Numbered from the stretch's first letter, positions 38,697-52,192 are shown. The stretch is 64,000 nt of DNA from Dermatemys mawii (GCA_007922305.1 ML677364.1:22179326-22243325); one strand, 5' to 3'. A program made the numbers and translations. The notes: generated by a model not told the origin, from the letters alone.

Positions 38697-41048
38697 TGAT
38701 TGGGACCTCTTGGATCCTCAAGTCCAGCCCCTTGCTGTCTATCACAGGCAACTACTCATGGAGGTAATGTTAAACATGTCCATTAGTGTATGCTGGATTT
38801 GAATCTAAAACTATATGCTGGCAATATCAGATTATCAGACAGTGTAATCATTTGTAGCATAGATATTTGTTTTGCTGCCTCATCTGAAGTGTACTTTCTT
38901 AATTTATGAATTTTTTTTCTTCAGAGAAACATTTTTATACCAATATGTAAACCAACTCAAATAATTTCCACGGAAAATCTGTTTGCAGAGAAGTGAGGCT
39001 AAGTCCTCAGTTATGGTGTGTTGATAGAGCAAGATTAAAAGCAGATTAAAGTGTGCTTTAAAAAAAAAAGATTTTGCCCTTCAGTCTGTTTTGTGATGAC
39101 TTGCGCTTTGAGTCCATCCCTCTCTATGCTGGAGGATCTTGGCAAAATCTTAATAGAAGATCTGAATAGCAGTCATGTGAAGTGCTGATCTCAGCTGCAG
39201 CTCTGCCTTCCTGCAAAAGGGGGAAACTAAAAAAAGAAAAGTGTGGGTATGGATAGAAAGGAGATAATGGGAAGATCCAGAATTGCTGCACTGAATCAAA
39301 GCCACAAGCAAGGAGCATTTGAATCTAAGCATTGTACGTCACTTTTGAGGAAAGAGCTCTTGCAGTTGTATTGTTCACTTGGTTTTTTCCCTGTGTAATT
39401 TGTTATGAATTTTTCAGTGTACCAGAGCCACTATGTGTGTTGCGCCTCAGAACAGTATAAATCATGCATGTTAACATATTAGAGATGAAGGGCCAGCTGT
39501 TTTGGTAGGTATCTAGCATCTTTAAAATTGGAACTTATAAACTGAAACTGTGTTCTTAAACCCACAGAATTGTCTCTCCCCTCCATTTCTTGGCTCAGCA
39601 CTTCAGTCAACATTTGTGTGCTTCATTTTAGTATCGAAAAGGAGAGGACTCTGTATAGTGCAGCTTTTGGTGATTGTGGCAAAGTAAACTGATGAACCGT
39701 AGTCCCCTAAAGTGTATTGGTGAGCCCTGATGATTCTACCAAAATAACCCTCTCTAAACGCACTCATGAAATGTCCCGTAATGTGTCACAATTGTGCCTT
39801 AATGGTAGGTAAATTTATATATAGGTATTCCTTGAGGTGAGCCCAATATAGAGGTTCCATACTTACAGAGAAACTGGACAATTTTCCAATTCCTTTAACA
39901 CGCTGTTTGCACTGAGTGTTGTAAGAAAGATGAAACAATAACAAATATTGAAGTTCATATTCATCCAGAGAATTTTCGTGCCTTTTGAAAAGCAGAGAAT
40001 CAGAAGTTCTCTCCTCCTCCTCCTTCCTTGCAATGCTCTGTCTCCAAACATTTTTTTAAAAAACCTATAGATACACTGTTCATAACATGATTTATTTGCC
40101 AAACATGTTTCTTTGCCTGCACTACTAATACATATATATGTATATGCACATGTAATGTATGTGTATAATGTGTATGTATATATGATTAAAAAGCTGATGT
40201 ACTTTTCTGCTTCTCATTTATTTTTGCTTAGGCTGCAAAACTAAATGCATTACTTTTATTACGCTAGCTCTAAAAAATGTGCTGGGTGCTTCACATAAAT
40301 GTAAGAAGACATGTCCTGCCTTGAAGAACTTTCAGCCTAAGTAGAAAACATAAAATGGGGAGGAGGAGGAGGAATGGAATACAATAAATATTTTAATATA
40401 ATTGTTAAATTAAGTGCATTTCACTTCTGTTAGTGGTTTCACTTCAAGGGTCTGCAGTATTCAGTGCTGCAGCGTTCAGTAGCAAACTCGGCAAATAACA
40501 TTTACCCTGGAACTCTGAAGAAATTCATGGAAAGGTTTCTGTTGGTTTTAGATTTTTGTCAACACTTGCTTTGACCCAGTCTATGCTCTAAATTATGTTT
40601 GCTTTAGAAGTTTCCTTTGCTCCCTTCCCCAAGCTTCCCACTGCCTTTAGGGCTGGGGCTTGTGGGCAGGGAGTCCAAGGCCAGATCTATGTTACTGGCT
40701 TCTGCTGGGGTAACTGTGCAAGACAGAGGTGTGAAGAAATGTGATGATCTCTGACTGACATAGCTGTGCTGACAAAAGTCCCAAATCATAGATGCAGTTA
40801 CACTGGCAAAGCTGCACGTTTTCTGGTGTAGTTTGTTTTGCTCAAAGGTGGGAGGGACACTGGAATAAGCTGTACAAGCAAAAGCACAGTTTTGCCTGTG
40901 TAGCTGCGTCCGCACTAGGGATGCTTTGTCAGTGTAGCTATGCCAGGCTCATGAGACAGCTCATGGTGTCCGACATCATTAGGTAGTCCAGAGACATGTA
41001 CACAGAACACATCACAAGACACGGCCAGTACCAGGTCGAGTAACTGAG
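38697..41048. other. intron sequence without gene
   Basis: It includes an alternating purine/pyrimidine stretch (TA/TG-rich) at 40128-40185, a MIR-like reverse fragment at about 40275-40345 ('gccttgaagaactttcagcc'), and a MITE-like stretch at about 40675-40990 with inverted segments. No coding segment was recognised. Confidence 0.4.
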
Positions 41049-41505
41049 AACGCCGACCAGGGAAATAGCCCACTTCCTCCCTTCCCTGACGAACTGAAGG
41101 ATGCACTCCAGTCATGTTCTTACTGTCTACCCCAGTGGTCTTCAAAGTGGGGTGCGCGAGACCCCGGCGCTGCCGTCGATCCTGCCCAGGAGACTGCCGA
41201 ACTCCTGGGCGGTTTATTTTTGTCCCGCTGAAATGCCACCACAGAAAGCGGAGTTTTTCCTCTGTGAAAAAAGGCCGCGGAGGAAAAACTTTGAAAACTG
41301 CTGGTCTGCACCACTCCTGGCTTGGACTCTTAATATATTCCATGGGTGACGTACCCGAGCCTATTTATTCACCGACGCTTTAAAAACTCCCACACCCCAA
41401 TCTGGATCTGTGCTGGTTATGTGATATGTATGTACCTCGTGACACTTGTATCTTATTACTTGCAATCCCCCATAACCCAAGCCCGACCCCAGATGTAGAA
41501 TTGCT
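41049..41505 (+). repeat. unclassified dispersed repeat 'A', copy 1 (interrupted by a MITE)
   Basis: The segment 'accagggaaatag', then 'cctcccttccctgacgaac', then 'aactcccacaccccaatctg', 'gatctgtgctggttatgtga' and 'cccccataacccaagcccga' aligns end to end with 51066-51345, also on the + strand. The two copies are about 80% alike by eye. Copy 1 is split by the 171-bp hAT MITE at 41133-41303. I do not recognise the family; no coding potential is apparent. Confidence 0.7.
41133..41303. mobile_element. 171-bp hAT-type MITE nested in repeat A
   Basis: It begins cagtggtcttcaaagtgggg and ends actttgaaaactgctg, its inverse. The flanks gtctaccc (41125-41132) and gtctgcac (41304-41311) match at 6 of 8. 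Comparison with the uninterrupted repeat at 51066-51345 shows that this DNA is an insertion: the second copy passes straight through the site. Confidence 0.88.
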
Positions 41506-41511
41506 ATGCCA

Positions 41512-42526
41512 ACAAAGGCTTGTAGCGCAGACGTGGCCCAACTCTCCACTTTCCTGCTTCTCATCTGCTTTCTCAGTATTAAGCTTTAAAATTAATCGGG
41601 ACGAGAAAATATTTGCTTTTAAGGGGCAGGGTTGAGGGAGAAGAAGGAGCTGTTTATAAATTAAAATGCCTCGTTTGTAGAGGTGGCCAAGCCCCAGAGC
41701 ATTGAGAGAACACGGTTTCCAAACTTTTGAAAGCTGAGCCACCCTCCTAATGCCAGGTAGGAAGATGAAACTCCCTTCAATCCTGCTCCGATAGCAGGGC
41801 AGCATGGGGGAGATTTGCACTACTACTTAGCTAGTCCTTTGCACCAGCTTTCTGCCTGCTGGGCACACCATGTGCTTTTGGGAAAGACCGGCTTGGAGGA
41901 AGGGCCAGTGGGGGGAGTTATTACATGGATGACCCTGAAATTACAGCTGCATGGACAGATAGACACATAGGCTTTGTCCTCAGAATGTCTGTTCAGCCCA
42001 GCCCAATATATGGTTATTGCCTTGTTAACCAGGAATGCCTGCAGCTACCTGATCTCTTGTGATAGCTCTTGGTGCCTCTTTTCCCCCCTGTGAGCTCTTG
42101 AAAGCTTTCAGTTGTACACATACATATGTGAAAAGCGGGAAAAGAAACATAAATGATATGGACCATGTTGGACCCAAGTAGAGCTCTGCAATTTGTTTTT
42201 GTTTTTCAAAAGCATTATTAACAGAAAATCTCTGTCACTGTCTCTTCCCTGCCCGCCTCCCCTTATTCTATCCCTGAGGTAGTATATGTGCCAGCAAATG
42301 CAATATCAAGTGCCCATTTTTTTCCCTCAGTGGGAGAGTAAATTAGTGTGTCAAACTTGCATCAGTAACTGGTGTATAATTTAGCTTTACCCCAGGGCTG
42401 TTGTAAGTTTTACAGCCTTTATAACATTTCCCTGAGTTTCATTAATGTCCCTCTTGTTTGCTTGAAATGGGAATGCTCTTTTTGTTTGTTTACTGCCTGC
42501 CTTTGAGAGGTAAGCATCCCTAAGGT
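41512..42526. other. intron sequence without gene
   Basis: No gene or clear transposon was recognised. Confidence 0.4.
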
Positions 42527-42645
42527 TTCAGAGTGGTAGCGGTGTTAGTCTGTATCTGTAAAAAGAACGAGGAGTACTTGTGGCACCTTAGAGACTAACC
42601 AGTTTATTTGAGCATAAGCTTTCGTGGGCTAAAACCCACTTCAAC
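42527..42645 (-). mobile_element. Penelope-like element 3' end, reverse orientation
   Basis: 'gtttcagagtggtagcggtg ... cttgtggcaccttagagact ... cataagctttcgtgggctaa' is the reverse complement of the conserved 3' terminus of the Penelope-like family, ending at the 'aacccacttca' position. Nothing of the endonuclease remains. The subfamily differs slightly from the other copies ('agaacgaggagtacttgtgg'). Confidence 0.8.
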
Positions 42646-45600
42646 TGAGAACCAGTCATGCAGGTCTGGCTGAAGGCTGGAGGAAGAAACATAGACAAGC
42701 ATATGCAGGAAAATATGTACTGCGGTAAGGAGTAATCTTTAGGTTAAAGCAGAACAGCATAGTTTATAATATAGGACTTTATTTATCACTTTCTCCCACC
42801 AAACTGAATTGCAGGGCAGGTTCCTTTCTCTTTGGTTTTTAAATACTGTAAGAATATTGGAGCAATCTGAGAAAGTATCTCAATATATTTTCTCCTCTAA
42901 TCCTGATTCTTGGATCTTCTTAGGACCAAGTTGTAAGGGTGCATAGAATTTCAGGGAATGGAATACACGAATGGAGAAAAGCAAAGTACTTTCAAGACCA
43001 GCATCCCTGTCAAAGGCTGGGTGAGAGGGAATCATGATGTGGGTAGTCAAAATGATTTGACATTACCTTTTCTTAATGTTCGTAGTTAAGTATCTACTGC
43101 AGTTCTTCATTAGCATAGAATTCAGGCTTTTTCTTCAGCGTTGGCTTCCGCACACACAGGGCTCTCACTTGAGGGCTGGTCTGTTCTGAAGTAAAGGCTA
43201 CAGCTCACGTAAACCGCCTGCTTTGCAGTGTGGAAGCTAAGCCACTCAAGTGCTGGTAGTCCTGCACTGCCTTCCCACTAGTCCCCCGTGTGCCCAGCAG
43301 TTCTCCCACAATTCACCGGGGAAGAACATTGAGCCCCTCTGTGTACTGCAGTGCTAAGAACTATAGGATATGGCCCCAGATGTCCTAGTGCCTCACTCAA
43401 GTGAGCACAGCGCCAGTGTGGATGCAGCTGAGTGGACACTACACTTGAGTGTGGCTTTCCAGTATGGTTGCTCATGCCTGAGCTAGGCCAGCCTGGGTGC
43501 TTTTATGTGGGTGCAGATCATCTGAGTTCACTCTGATGTGAAGATTCATGCGGCGTCTGGTGTGGGGAGAAACCAGAGCTAACAACTAACTGTTGTGGTG
43601 AGCCATGTACTTGAAATAATCAAACTTTAGCTTTATCATTAGATTGTGGCTTTTGTTTTCATATTTGTGACGTTTGGAGGTGGTCCCTTTTTGTGAAGTG
43701 CAAATGCATTGTTTACATTATGATAGATTCATCCTTTGTGTTCCTCTACAATAAAGGTTTCTGATTTACTCCATGTTTAGTTAGCTTTGTGCACCTTCAG
43801 GCTGATTTTTGCCTTGTTTAGTTTTGACCAGGCTCTGGTTTCTTCTTTTAAGTAAATACAGTAACAGCAGAGAGGAACAACATTTTGACAGCACAATAAT
43901 AAAAGCAACCAAAGTGTAAAACTTTCAGCTAAGTATTACTACTCTGATATTTCTGATATTGCATCTATGTAACTTACTCCCAGGGTGTCTCTAATATCCT
44001 GAAACCGAACTCAAGAACCAAGTGCTGTAATACATCTCTATTAGTTTGTGTCTGATGTGACTTAATTTTTGTACATGTTGATTATTCTTTAAACTACATA
44101 AATTTGGATTTAGTTAACTCTGCAACCTCCTTCTTTTGACTTATTAATTGCTCTTTTGTATGACGCTCAGAGAATAACGTCAAGGAGAGTGTTTGATAGT
44201 AATACCTGGAGAGAAGCCGGCACTGCTCCTCTCTGTAGGTGGGGTGACTACCCTTCATAAACATGATGATTAACACAGTTAAAACAAAAAAATCCCTGAA
44301 ACGCACCCTTTTTCCTTTCCACGTCATCCTCTGTTTGCTTGAGGCGATGATCCTGCACTTTGTCTCAGACAGGTGACTCAGATGAAGGAGATGGAAACAA
44401 GAAGTCTGAGTTTCTGGTTACTCTGCAGTATCATCCTTATTGCCTTTTAACTACATCTCTCACATTTAGTAACACAGATAGCTATCCCTAAAAGCTATCC
44501 CTAGGCAATCCCTAAAACTCTAATTCTCCACTTTATTATAGTGGACCAGTAGGAATGCACATAGCTGTGCTGTTTCTGCTTTCCAGAATGCAGCAATGTG
44601 AATTTAAATGAACATCATAAAGATCTCAAAAGTGGATTGCAAAAGAACCTAGAGGCTTGCAGAAAGGTAGTATGGTGAAAATTTTGTCCTTTAGTCTAGT
44701 TTAAGCCATGAAAGACAAAGGTTACCTTGGCTGGTTTAAATGGGCTTTTAGGCCAAACTTCAGTTGCAGGCTGTCCTATCAGGTGCAATATAAGAACTTG
44801 AATATAATAAAGTAGAAAATCTTTGCCCTGAATCTCTACTTCTCTTCTCCAAAATAACTTATTTTTGGAAGCCAAGTCCTGATCCAGCATTGACAATTGC
44901 ACAAATTTATGCAAATCAAAGTGCAACTAGTGGGTCAATTGTGGCTCATGGGATCCTAAATCTGGCCTCTAATGGCTTCTTCTGTTTTTCAGTTTTCCTT
45001 TAACCTTGGAGGTGTCACTTGCGGAGACCAAAAAGTCTAGGACTTTCATTTACGTTTTTGTAATCGTTCTGTGAACACCTGGGCCTTTCTTTCTTTCTTA
45101 GCTTCATGTTTTCTGTAAAAGTGTCTGTTTAGCAGGACGGTGAAAGACAAAGCTGATAGACTGCAGGTTTTCATGGCTCATGAGCTCTGCCAACTACTTT
45201 ATCACAGAAGGTGCCAGTAAAAGAAAATACGGGGTTGTTTGGCATTTTTTGTTTTTAAAAATTACAGCCAAGGTAAATTTTTATACAAAATAGATGCAGT
45301 TCTTGGGATCCTAGAAGATTGTCATTGTCCTTCCAAGTTGCAAAGTGGAGCCCCTGCGCTTAAATCATTTGTTGCCTGAGATAATGGTTTAGTATAGGGT
45401 GACCAGATGTCCTGTTTTTATAGGGACTGTCCCTTTTTGGGGACTTTTTTCTTATATAGGTGCCTATTACTCCTTACCTCCTGTTCCATTTTTTTACAGT
45501 TGCTATCTGTTTAATATAGCATTTGAAATACTTGGCGGCTTGTAAGAAGTCCATCTCATTTGTGAATAGACACACAAGCAATGTACTGAAATTGTTGTAT

Positions 45601-46650
45601 TAATAGTCCATATTCGTTAGATGACTGTCTTGTTTTCCTTGCAACTGATCGGTCGCAAAATACTATAGAAAGTTGTTCCACTAACCGCCCCTTCTCCCAC
45701 AAAGTCTTGAAAAAATGGTTATAATTGAGCACATGTGTGACCCTCAGCATGGAAGAAATTGTAGCTGTGAAAAGTACAGCTTAAATAGTTTGGATTTTTT
45801 ATCATGTCAATACACAAAACTTAGAGGGGCAGGCTGTGAAGTCGGTGCATTGCAGGGGGTAGGGGGAGAACCCTGCTGAACAAGTACTAGTGGATCTGTT
45901 GGCTGAAATCCTGCTTATTATCTTAACAATTAATCTTTCACCTTTTATAACTTACAACACGAATAACCTGCCTGACCCCCCCCCCCCCCTCCTGAATTCT
46001 TCAGTCTCCTGCTTTATTATGGATCTCAAACCTTGGCCAAATTGGCCCTTTAATACCATCTAGCCAAATGAAATGTTGAAGGGATGTTTTTGACCTTGGT
46101 TGTCTGCAGTTACTAAACATTACCCACTTGTTGTGAAGACAGAAAAAAATGTTGACATTCACAATGTGAAAATAAATATTTGAAGATAGGTTTTGGTCTG
46201 CTCAATTTGCACTGTCAGCATAAACAAAATCCTTCCCGTTTTCTTTGTAAGGATCCTTATTGTAGCCGTCACAATACTTGTCTGTATAATCTGAAAGCTT
46301 TTCATAGAAGGCATTTTTATGCTGAGTGTTTTTTTAAAAAAATTGTATGTTTATATTTCTTTCCTCCTCCCAAATTCCAGGTCCATTTCTTGTAAGTTCC
46401 CACCGGGGAGAAGAATTTATACTAGTGAGTGCTGTTGCAACTCCCAAAAGTACAGTACTCTTTTATTAAATAAGATCTTATGGTTTTAAATGAAAGTCAT
46501 TCTCATTGTCTATAGCCACACTTGTAGCAGTACAGTACTATGCTCCTGAAGTTGGAAGAATCACATTTATGGTTCCTGGAATCCCCTGCCTTCTACACGG
46601 CCTGTGGTGCTACCTATACAGAGAAGGAAGACCATTTTTGCTTACATAGT
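42646..46650. other. intron sequence without gene
   Basis: Ordinary intron. There is a MITE-like segment at about 43170-43500, a half copy of the palindromic 'gggtgaccagat' MITE at 45397-45475, and a C13 tract at 45976-45990. No coding segment was recognised. Confidence 0.4.
45397..45475. mobile_element. half copy of palindromic 'gggtgaccaga' MITE
   Basis: 'tagggtgaccagatgtcctg', then 'tatagggactgtccctttt', then 'cttatataggtgcctattac' corresponds to the left half of the element at 14099-14221, which has the same words in the opposite arm. The second arm is absent. Confidence 0.6.
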
Positions 46651-46699
46651 TCCCTGCAGGATAGTTAACCTCTCCTGATTCCTCTTCCTCCCTTGAGGA

Positions 46700-46868
46700 G
46701 GAAGCACGGCTCACTTGGAGCTAATCCCCTCGTGGAGGTGGATTACCAGGAGCGCTGAGGAGAGCTCTTTCCCAGCGCTCATGCACGACCACACTCGCAC
46801 TTCAAAGCGCTGCCGTGGGAGCGTTCCTGGGGCAGCGCTTTGAAGTTTCCAGTGTAGACATACCCTTA
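46700..46868. mobile_element. MITE right end ('gtgtagacataccctta')
   Basis: The segment ends 'ccagtgtagacataccctta', the inverse of the start of the Harbinger-like copy at 63122 ('cttagggtatgtctactctg'). The word 'agcgctttgaagt' occurs together with its partial inverse, 'cttcaaagcgctgcc', giving a hairpin at 46799-46846. Confidence 0.6.
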
Positions 46869-47413
46869 GTCTTGCATGGATGCAGCTACTGGCAGCTGCA
46901 CTATGCAGGATCGGAAACCTGAGTTACAAAGACCCCAAACTGGTAGTTGTATTCTACCATGCTATCAGCTGTGGCTCTGCCTCTCTCTCTGTTTGCCCTT
47001 TAGTTGGTGGTTTAAACTTTTAGCTCATCACTTCTCCTTTCTGGAAGTGTAAGTCCAGCTCTTTGCCCTTTCCAAATATCTTTCCTCACCCTCACCTTCT
47101 GGCTGTCATGTGTGGTTCTCTAGCTATGGCAGACATGAAATCTGGGCATGTCCCTCCTGTTTTCACTTAGCTCCCCTTGATGGGCCTTGCGTGTATGGAA
47201 ATACATGGATGGATAAGAAATATAAACAAAATAGCTGAAATAGTTACACTTGTTTGTCACAGCAGGGCAGATGTGTGTGTTAGGGTTCCGGGAGGGAAGA
47301 GGGGACGGGACAGGGGAGCACTTCCACATTTCCCCCCCCAATCAGATGCAGCCGTCTCTCCTGTGGAATGCAGTCTGTGGAATGTGCTTACAGGCAGTGA
47401 TGGGTGTCCTACA

Positions 47414-47745
47414 ACAGGGGTTCTTCAACTTCATTGCACTGCGACCCCCTTCTGTCAAAAATTACTGCACAATCCCAGCAGCGGGGGACTGAAGCCTGAG
47501 CTCCACAGCCCTGGGGAGGCTGACAAAGTTGAAGGGATTCAGCACCAGACCTGGGGGTGGGGAAAGAGGGTTCTGTAACCTGAATCCCAGTATGCAGAGC
47601 GGAAACCCTCAGGCTTCAGCTTTGAGTGGTGGAGCTTGGGCTTTGGCCTTGGGCCCCAGCGAGTCTAAGCGAGCCCTGGCAGCCCCATTAAAATGGGCAT
47701 GCGACCCACTTTGGGGTCCCGCCCTACAGTTTGAGAACTACTGTG
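47414..47745. mobile_element. hAT-type MITE
   Basis: It starts caggggttcttcaacttc and ends cagtttgagaactactg, inverse ends of the same kind as the copy at 53590-53902, and the two share 'cattgcactgcgaccccctt'. The 8-bp flanks tcctacaa and tgccctat do not match, so the TSD has been lost or the right edge is shifted. Confidence 0.75.
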
Positions 47746-48789
47746 CCCTATATAGCTAACTGGAACAGAATTCTGTGATAGCAATGTGACACTGTGGTTT
47801 AAAGAGGTGAATAGTTTCTCCACATGAAAATCCAAGAGACACTTTTTAGGTAGAATGGAATTATTATACAAGTAGTAATTTGGCCAAGACACACCGATTA
47901 AAATTCTCCTGTTTTCACAAAAAGAACAAGGCAAGAGGTCTCGGAGCATTTTGTAGACTTTGCATTTGGTTTAAGGTACTTCCAACACCATCGTGCTCCC
48001 TAACTGGAGCATAGATTAGGTACAGATCAAGATGGAACAGCAACTATCAACATCAGTTCCTACATCTGAGTGCTCTCTAGAGGTCTCTAATCTGTGCATT
48101 GACCAGACCTATTTATGCTTCACTTATGAGATCTGGTTCACTTGTAGACTGAGTTGATAGGACTGACCACTGGAAACTAACTGTGGGGAAGTAGTGAGTT
48201 CCCCTTCGTTCACTAGCTACATCAAAATGCGACTGCTGATTCTTAAAACGTTTCCCTCTCCTCTCTTTTTCCCTTCCTAAACTGGATAGTCCAGTTTCAG
48301 TAATATATTCAGTGTGTAGTACAATACTCTCATAAATATAATGAAGCCTGTAGGATAGTGGTAATGTGCAATAATGTTTTTAAATAATTTTTGTGCGTCT
48401 TCTCTTAAACTTCCTGGCATGCTCCTGGCATTGTATGGAGCTGACACATGGGGGCAGGTTTCATGTTTTTGGTAAATTCACAGGTCAGTGAGTGCTAAGA
48501 GGGCTGCAAATCGTATGTACAATCCAAAGAGCAAGGCAGGTAAAAAAAAAAAGAAAAAAAAGGGACACATTTCTGACAAACAAAATGGGCGGGGGCGGAG
48601 AGAACCCTTTAAGATTTTCAGCTAGTTCTAGAAGTGCGGTGGCACCTTAAATCTCTGTCTCGGTAAATAAAACTATGCTGTAGAAGGCTTTGGTCAAGGA
48701 GTGTGGTACCCAAAATGGATTCCACCACGGCGGAAAACTCTTTCGATATGAGTCAGAGTGAAGCTTTAGTGGAAAACATTTATGTAGGT

Positions 48790-49085
48790 CAGGGGTCAGC
48801 AACCTTTCAGAAGTGGTGTGCTGAGTCTTCATTTATTCCCTCTAATTTAAGGTTCCGCATGCCAGTAATACTTTTCAACATTTTTAGAAGGTCTCTTTCT
48901 ATAAGTCTAACATATAACTAAACTATTGTTGTATGTAAAGTAAATAAGGTTTTTAAAATGTTTAAGCAGCTTCATTTAAAATTAAATTAAAATGCAGAGC
49001 CCCCCAGTACGGTGGCCAGGACCTGGGCAGTGTGAGTGCCTCACTGAAAATCAACTTGCATGCCGCCTTTGACATACAACCCTTG
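48790..49085 (+). mobile_element. hAT-type MITE, 7/8 TSD
   Basis: It starts caggggtcagcaaccttt. The right end 'acatacaacccttg' is a decayed inverse. The flanks atgtaggt (48782-48789) and atgtagat (49086-49093) agree at 7 of 8. The interior ('aaggtctctttctataagtc', 'ttaagcagcttcatttaaaa') is a motif I recall as common in turtle hAT elements. Confidence 0.85.
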
Positions 49086-49109
49086 ATGTAGATGATGGTG
49101 GCGTATTAT

Positions 49110-49245
49110 TTGTATTATTGTGTCACCTTGGAGCCTCAGTCATGGATCAGTACACCATTGTGTAGGGCGCTGTACAAACACAGAACAAAAAGATATCCCT
49201 GCGTTAAAGAGCTGTCCCTCTGTATTTTTCAAGCCAGTGCTTAGT
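49110..49245 (-). repeat. MIR-like SINE fragment, reverse
   Basis: 'gtgtagggcgctgtacaaac' and 'ctgcgttaaagagctgtc' are the reverse complement of a MIR/CORE-SINE 3' region, the inverse of the copy at 62130-62245. Confidence 0.55.
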
Positions 49246-51065
49246 GTCTAATTCTGTCTCTGCTGGAGTGTTGTTTGAATGTAGGATGCTTTCTGGCTGA
49301 GATTCAGGGGCTGATGTCTTGTGCCCATTCAGTCTTTGTCTGGTTCATGGCAATTATGATAAAGGATTGCCAGTCATATCTCATTATTTTAAAACCAGAA
49401 TGAAGATATAGCCCTCAAACGAATAGTCAATTCCTTGAAAGCACAAATAGTTCTAAATATTTGAAAGGGTTAATAAGGTAGAAGTTGAACCTTAACTATT
49501 AGCAAGTTCAGTAGTTGTAACTTGCCGTCTGTTCAGTTCCAGCATTAGTAGCAAATTTGGATTCTGCAGTGAAGGTAGGGCACAGACATCATGGCGTGTC
49601 TATACTTCCGCTTCAGTGGTGGCTCTCGCTGATTGAAGTGCACCTGTGGTGAATTAGAGATATGAAGCTTGCTAGTGTAAAAAGGCCAAAGAGAATACCA
49701 GGTACAACAGTTCCAGAATTTACTGAGTTCAAAACTACTTGTGTTCAAATGGAATTTAAAGCTGTGAATCAGCATTCCACTTAGAAAAAATGCAAACCAA
49801 AATAAGAAATTTTCTTTTTGTCTTAACAACAGCTTGTATCAAAATGTAAGTAAGGGCAAAAAGCATGCTAGACACGTAGTGTTAGGTTTGCTATTTTCTC
49901 TGGTATAATAATAACCTTGTAATGTTCTTTTGGGTAAACAGGTGTATGAATACTTAAAAGTCTGCCAAGTCTGATCGCTTTAGCTAAATCCAGGATCAGA
50001 AACAATGACAGACTGAAGACTGAGTTAAAGTGTTTGCTAAGCTGCTTTGTTTTCCAGCAAACTGATGCACTAGTTAATCTATAACGACTACAAGGGGTTT
50101 TGGGGAAAAACAAGTCTCCCTTTTCTAAGAGAATCCTGAAAAGGTACAATGAGCTGATACCAGCCACAAGGACAACATTGCTAAAAACAGGATGAGTCTC
50201 AACATGGAAAATCCTTGCTCATTATTAACATCTCTTTAAACAATTAAATCAGGATATCAGCTGTCTGGCCATAGTTGAATCATGATGTACTAATATGGAA
50301 TATATTAACTTTGTAAAGAAATAAAGGGGAAGTTAACCTGGTAGAGGCTGCTATTAGGAAGGAAAAATTTTATCTCATCTCCTGTTTTAGTAGAAAAAGA
50401 ATTATTGTAGATTTAAGTTTACTCTGGAAAGAATCTTAATTTACTAAAACCTTGAGAAACTAACCATTCCTAATTGTACTCATAGGATGGAAACTGTTTA
50501 AACACAAGTAATTGTGTGTGTCCACGAGGTGTATTGTGAACTACTGAAGTTTTGTCCTGTGTCTACAGCAGTGCTGTTCCAAATCCCTTCAGTAGTGTTA
50601 CCTTCTGGGTACCTTTCCCACATCTTCCAGAAGCAGCGGATCCTGGGGATTTTGAAAAGCCATTGGTGCACTAGGGATTGCGGTGGGGAAGGATGCTATG
50701 GTTTGTGCTGTGCTAGTCACCTCTGTCCACATTGACTCTGAAGCAGTGCATATTGAAATTATGTAGAGACTTGCTGAAAGCAAGACTAATCTGAGCAGAA
50801 TTTGACATGATCTGTTTAAGACCCTTCTGTGCATGGATGCATGTTATTTTATAAGAATGCTAAGAGGACAAAACAGGTCTTAGAATGCTAAATTTAGTAT
50901 AGAAGAACAGGCTCAAGTTTTCCAGTGCTAGTGAACTGAAAGGAAACAATGGATGTGTTCGAGAATGTGAAGCCATCAGAGGTGCTAAGTAAAATATGAG
51001 CAAAATCATTGTTTAGACTTTGTGTTTTGCTTTAGGTTCCTTGTCCGTTCCATATGTTTAAGAAT
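49246..51065. other. intron sequence without gene
   Basis: No gene or clear transposon was recognised. Confidence 0.4.
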
Positions 51066-51345
51066 GGACCGCCTACCAGGGAAATAACCCCCCCCCTCCC
51101 TTCCCCGACAAACAGAGGGATGCATCCCTCCCATGTACTTAGTGCCTACACCACCATGGACTTAGACTCTTGCTACACCACATGGGTGGCGTGCCTGAAT
51201 ACACCTATACACTGACATTTTAAAAAACTCCCACACCCCAATCTGGATCTGTGCTGGATATGTGATATGCATGTACCTTGTAAACCATGTACCCGTTACT
51301 TACAATCGCCCATAACCCCAGCCTGACTCCAGATGCCCAGTACCT
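51066..51345 (+). repeat. unclassified dispersed repeat 'A', copy 2
   Basis: This is the uninterrupted counterpart of 41049-41505: 'accagggaaataacccc', 'tgacattttaaaaaactccc', 'atctggatctgtgctggata' and 'cgcccataaccccagcctga'. It is followed by an A/T-rich tail with 'ttttaataaaaatttt' (51389-51404), which might be part of the unit. No open frame of note. Confidence 0.7.
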
Positions 51346-52192
51346 TACTTCTTAACTTGTGTATATTTTCATTTCAAACATTAGTTTTTAATAAAAATTT
51401 TAACCCTGTATTTGTCTTCTCTGTCTGTGTGGAGAGGCTAAGGTGGCAGTTGAAACTGTCTTTAATAGGGACATGATCCACTTAAAATGGCTCGTTGAGG
51501 AATAGGGAATCAGGAGATTTTAAATGTATTGCCTATGAATATGTAAAATGCTAGTGGACCAGCCACAGGAAGTTGCATTTCTTCCAAGGCAGAGAAGAAA
51601 GGGTTGCCTCGGCACTCAAACCTTAGCTGAGAGGAAGGAAAAGAATCACAATTCTGAGGGATTTATGGATCCTTACCTAGCATTTGGGAAATGGCATTTG
51701 TTTTTAGTATATAAAATTATAGATTTTATAATATGCTAAATGTGTTGAGTCTTTGTTGATTAACAATTTGCTCTTCGGTTCCTTTATACAAGTGCAGACA
51801 AGAATATTGGATGTCGAGAGCAGGATATCTGGATTGATTAGTCATATGTAGGTTGAAACTGAAATTATTTCATTCTTGGTTTCAGTTAGTGATGGGTGTT
51901 CCCACTGCCACTTCCCACTGGCTAAAGGCTGCATATGTATATTTCTAGGGAAGTGAAAGAGTAAAAGGGAAAATCAAATGTTCTGGTGCAAAACTGAGAG
52001 CTCTCAATGTTTGTTTTGAAATGTAATACGACTTAGTGCTGAATTGCTATTAGATTGAACAAGTCTACAAAGTTCCATAGGAAAAAAAGAGTTTAGAGAG
52101 AGAGAGAGAGAGAGAAGGGGGGAAGAAGAGGAAGAAGCTTGATGGTATTAGAAGTCAAGAAATAGATTGTCTTTGGATTGATTAGTGCAGGG
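51346..52192. other. intron sequence without gene
   Basis: It contains the (GA)n microsatellite at 52095-52115; otherwise nothing was recognised. Confidence 0.4.
52095..52115. repeat. (GA)n microsatellite
   Basis: About ten GA units followed by a purine-rich stretch, 'ggggggaagaagaggaagaag'-like, to 52135. Confidence 0.9.
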
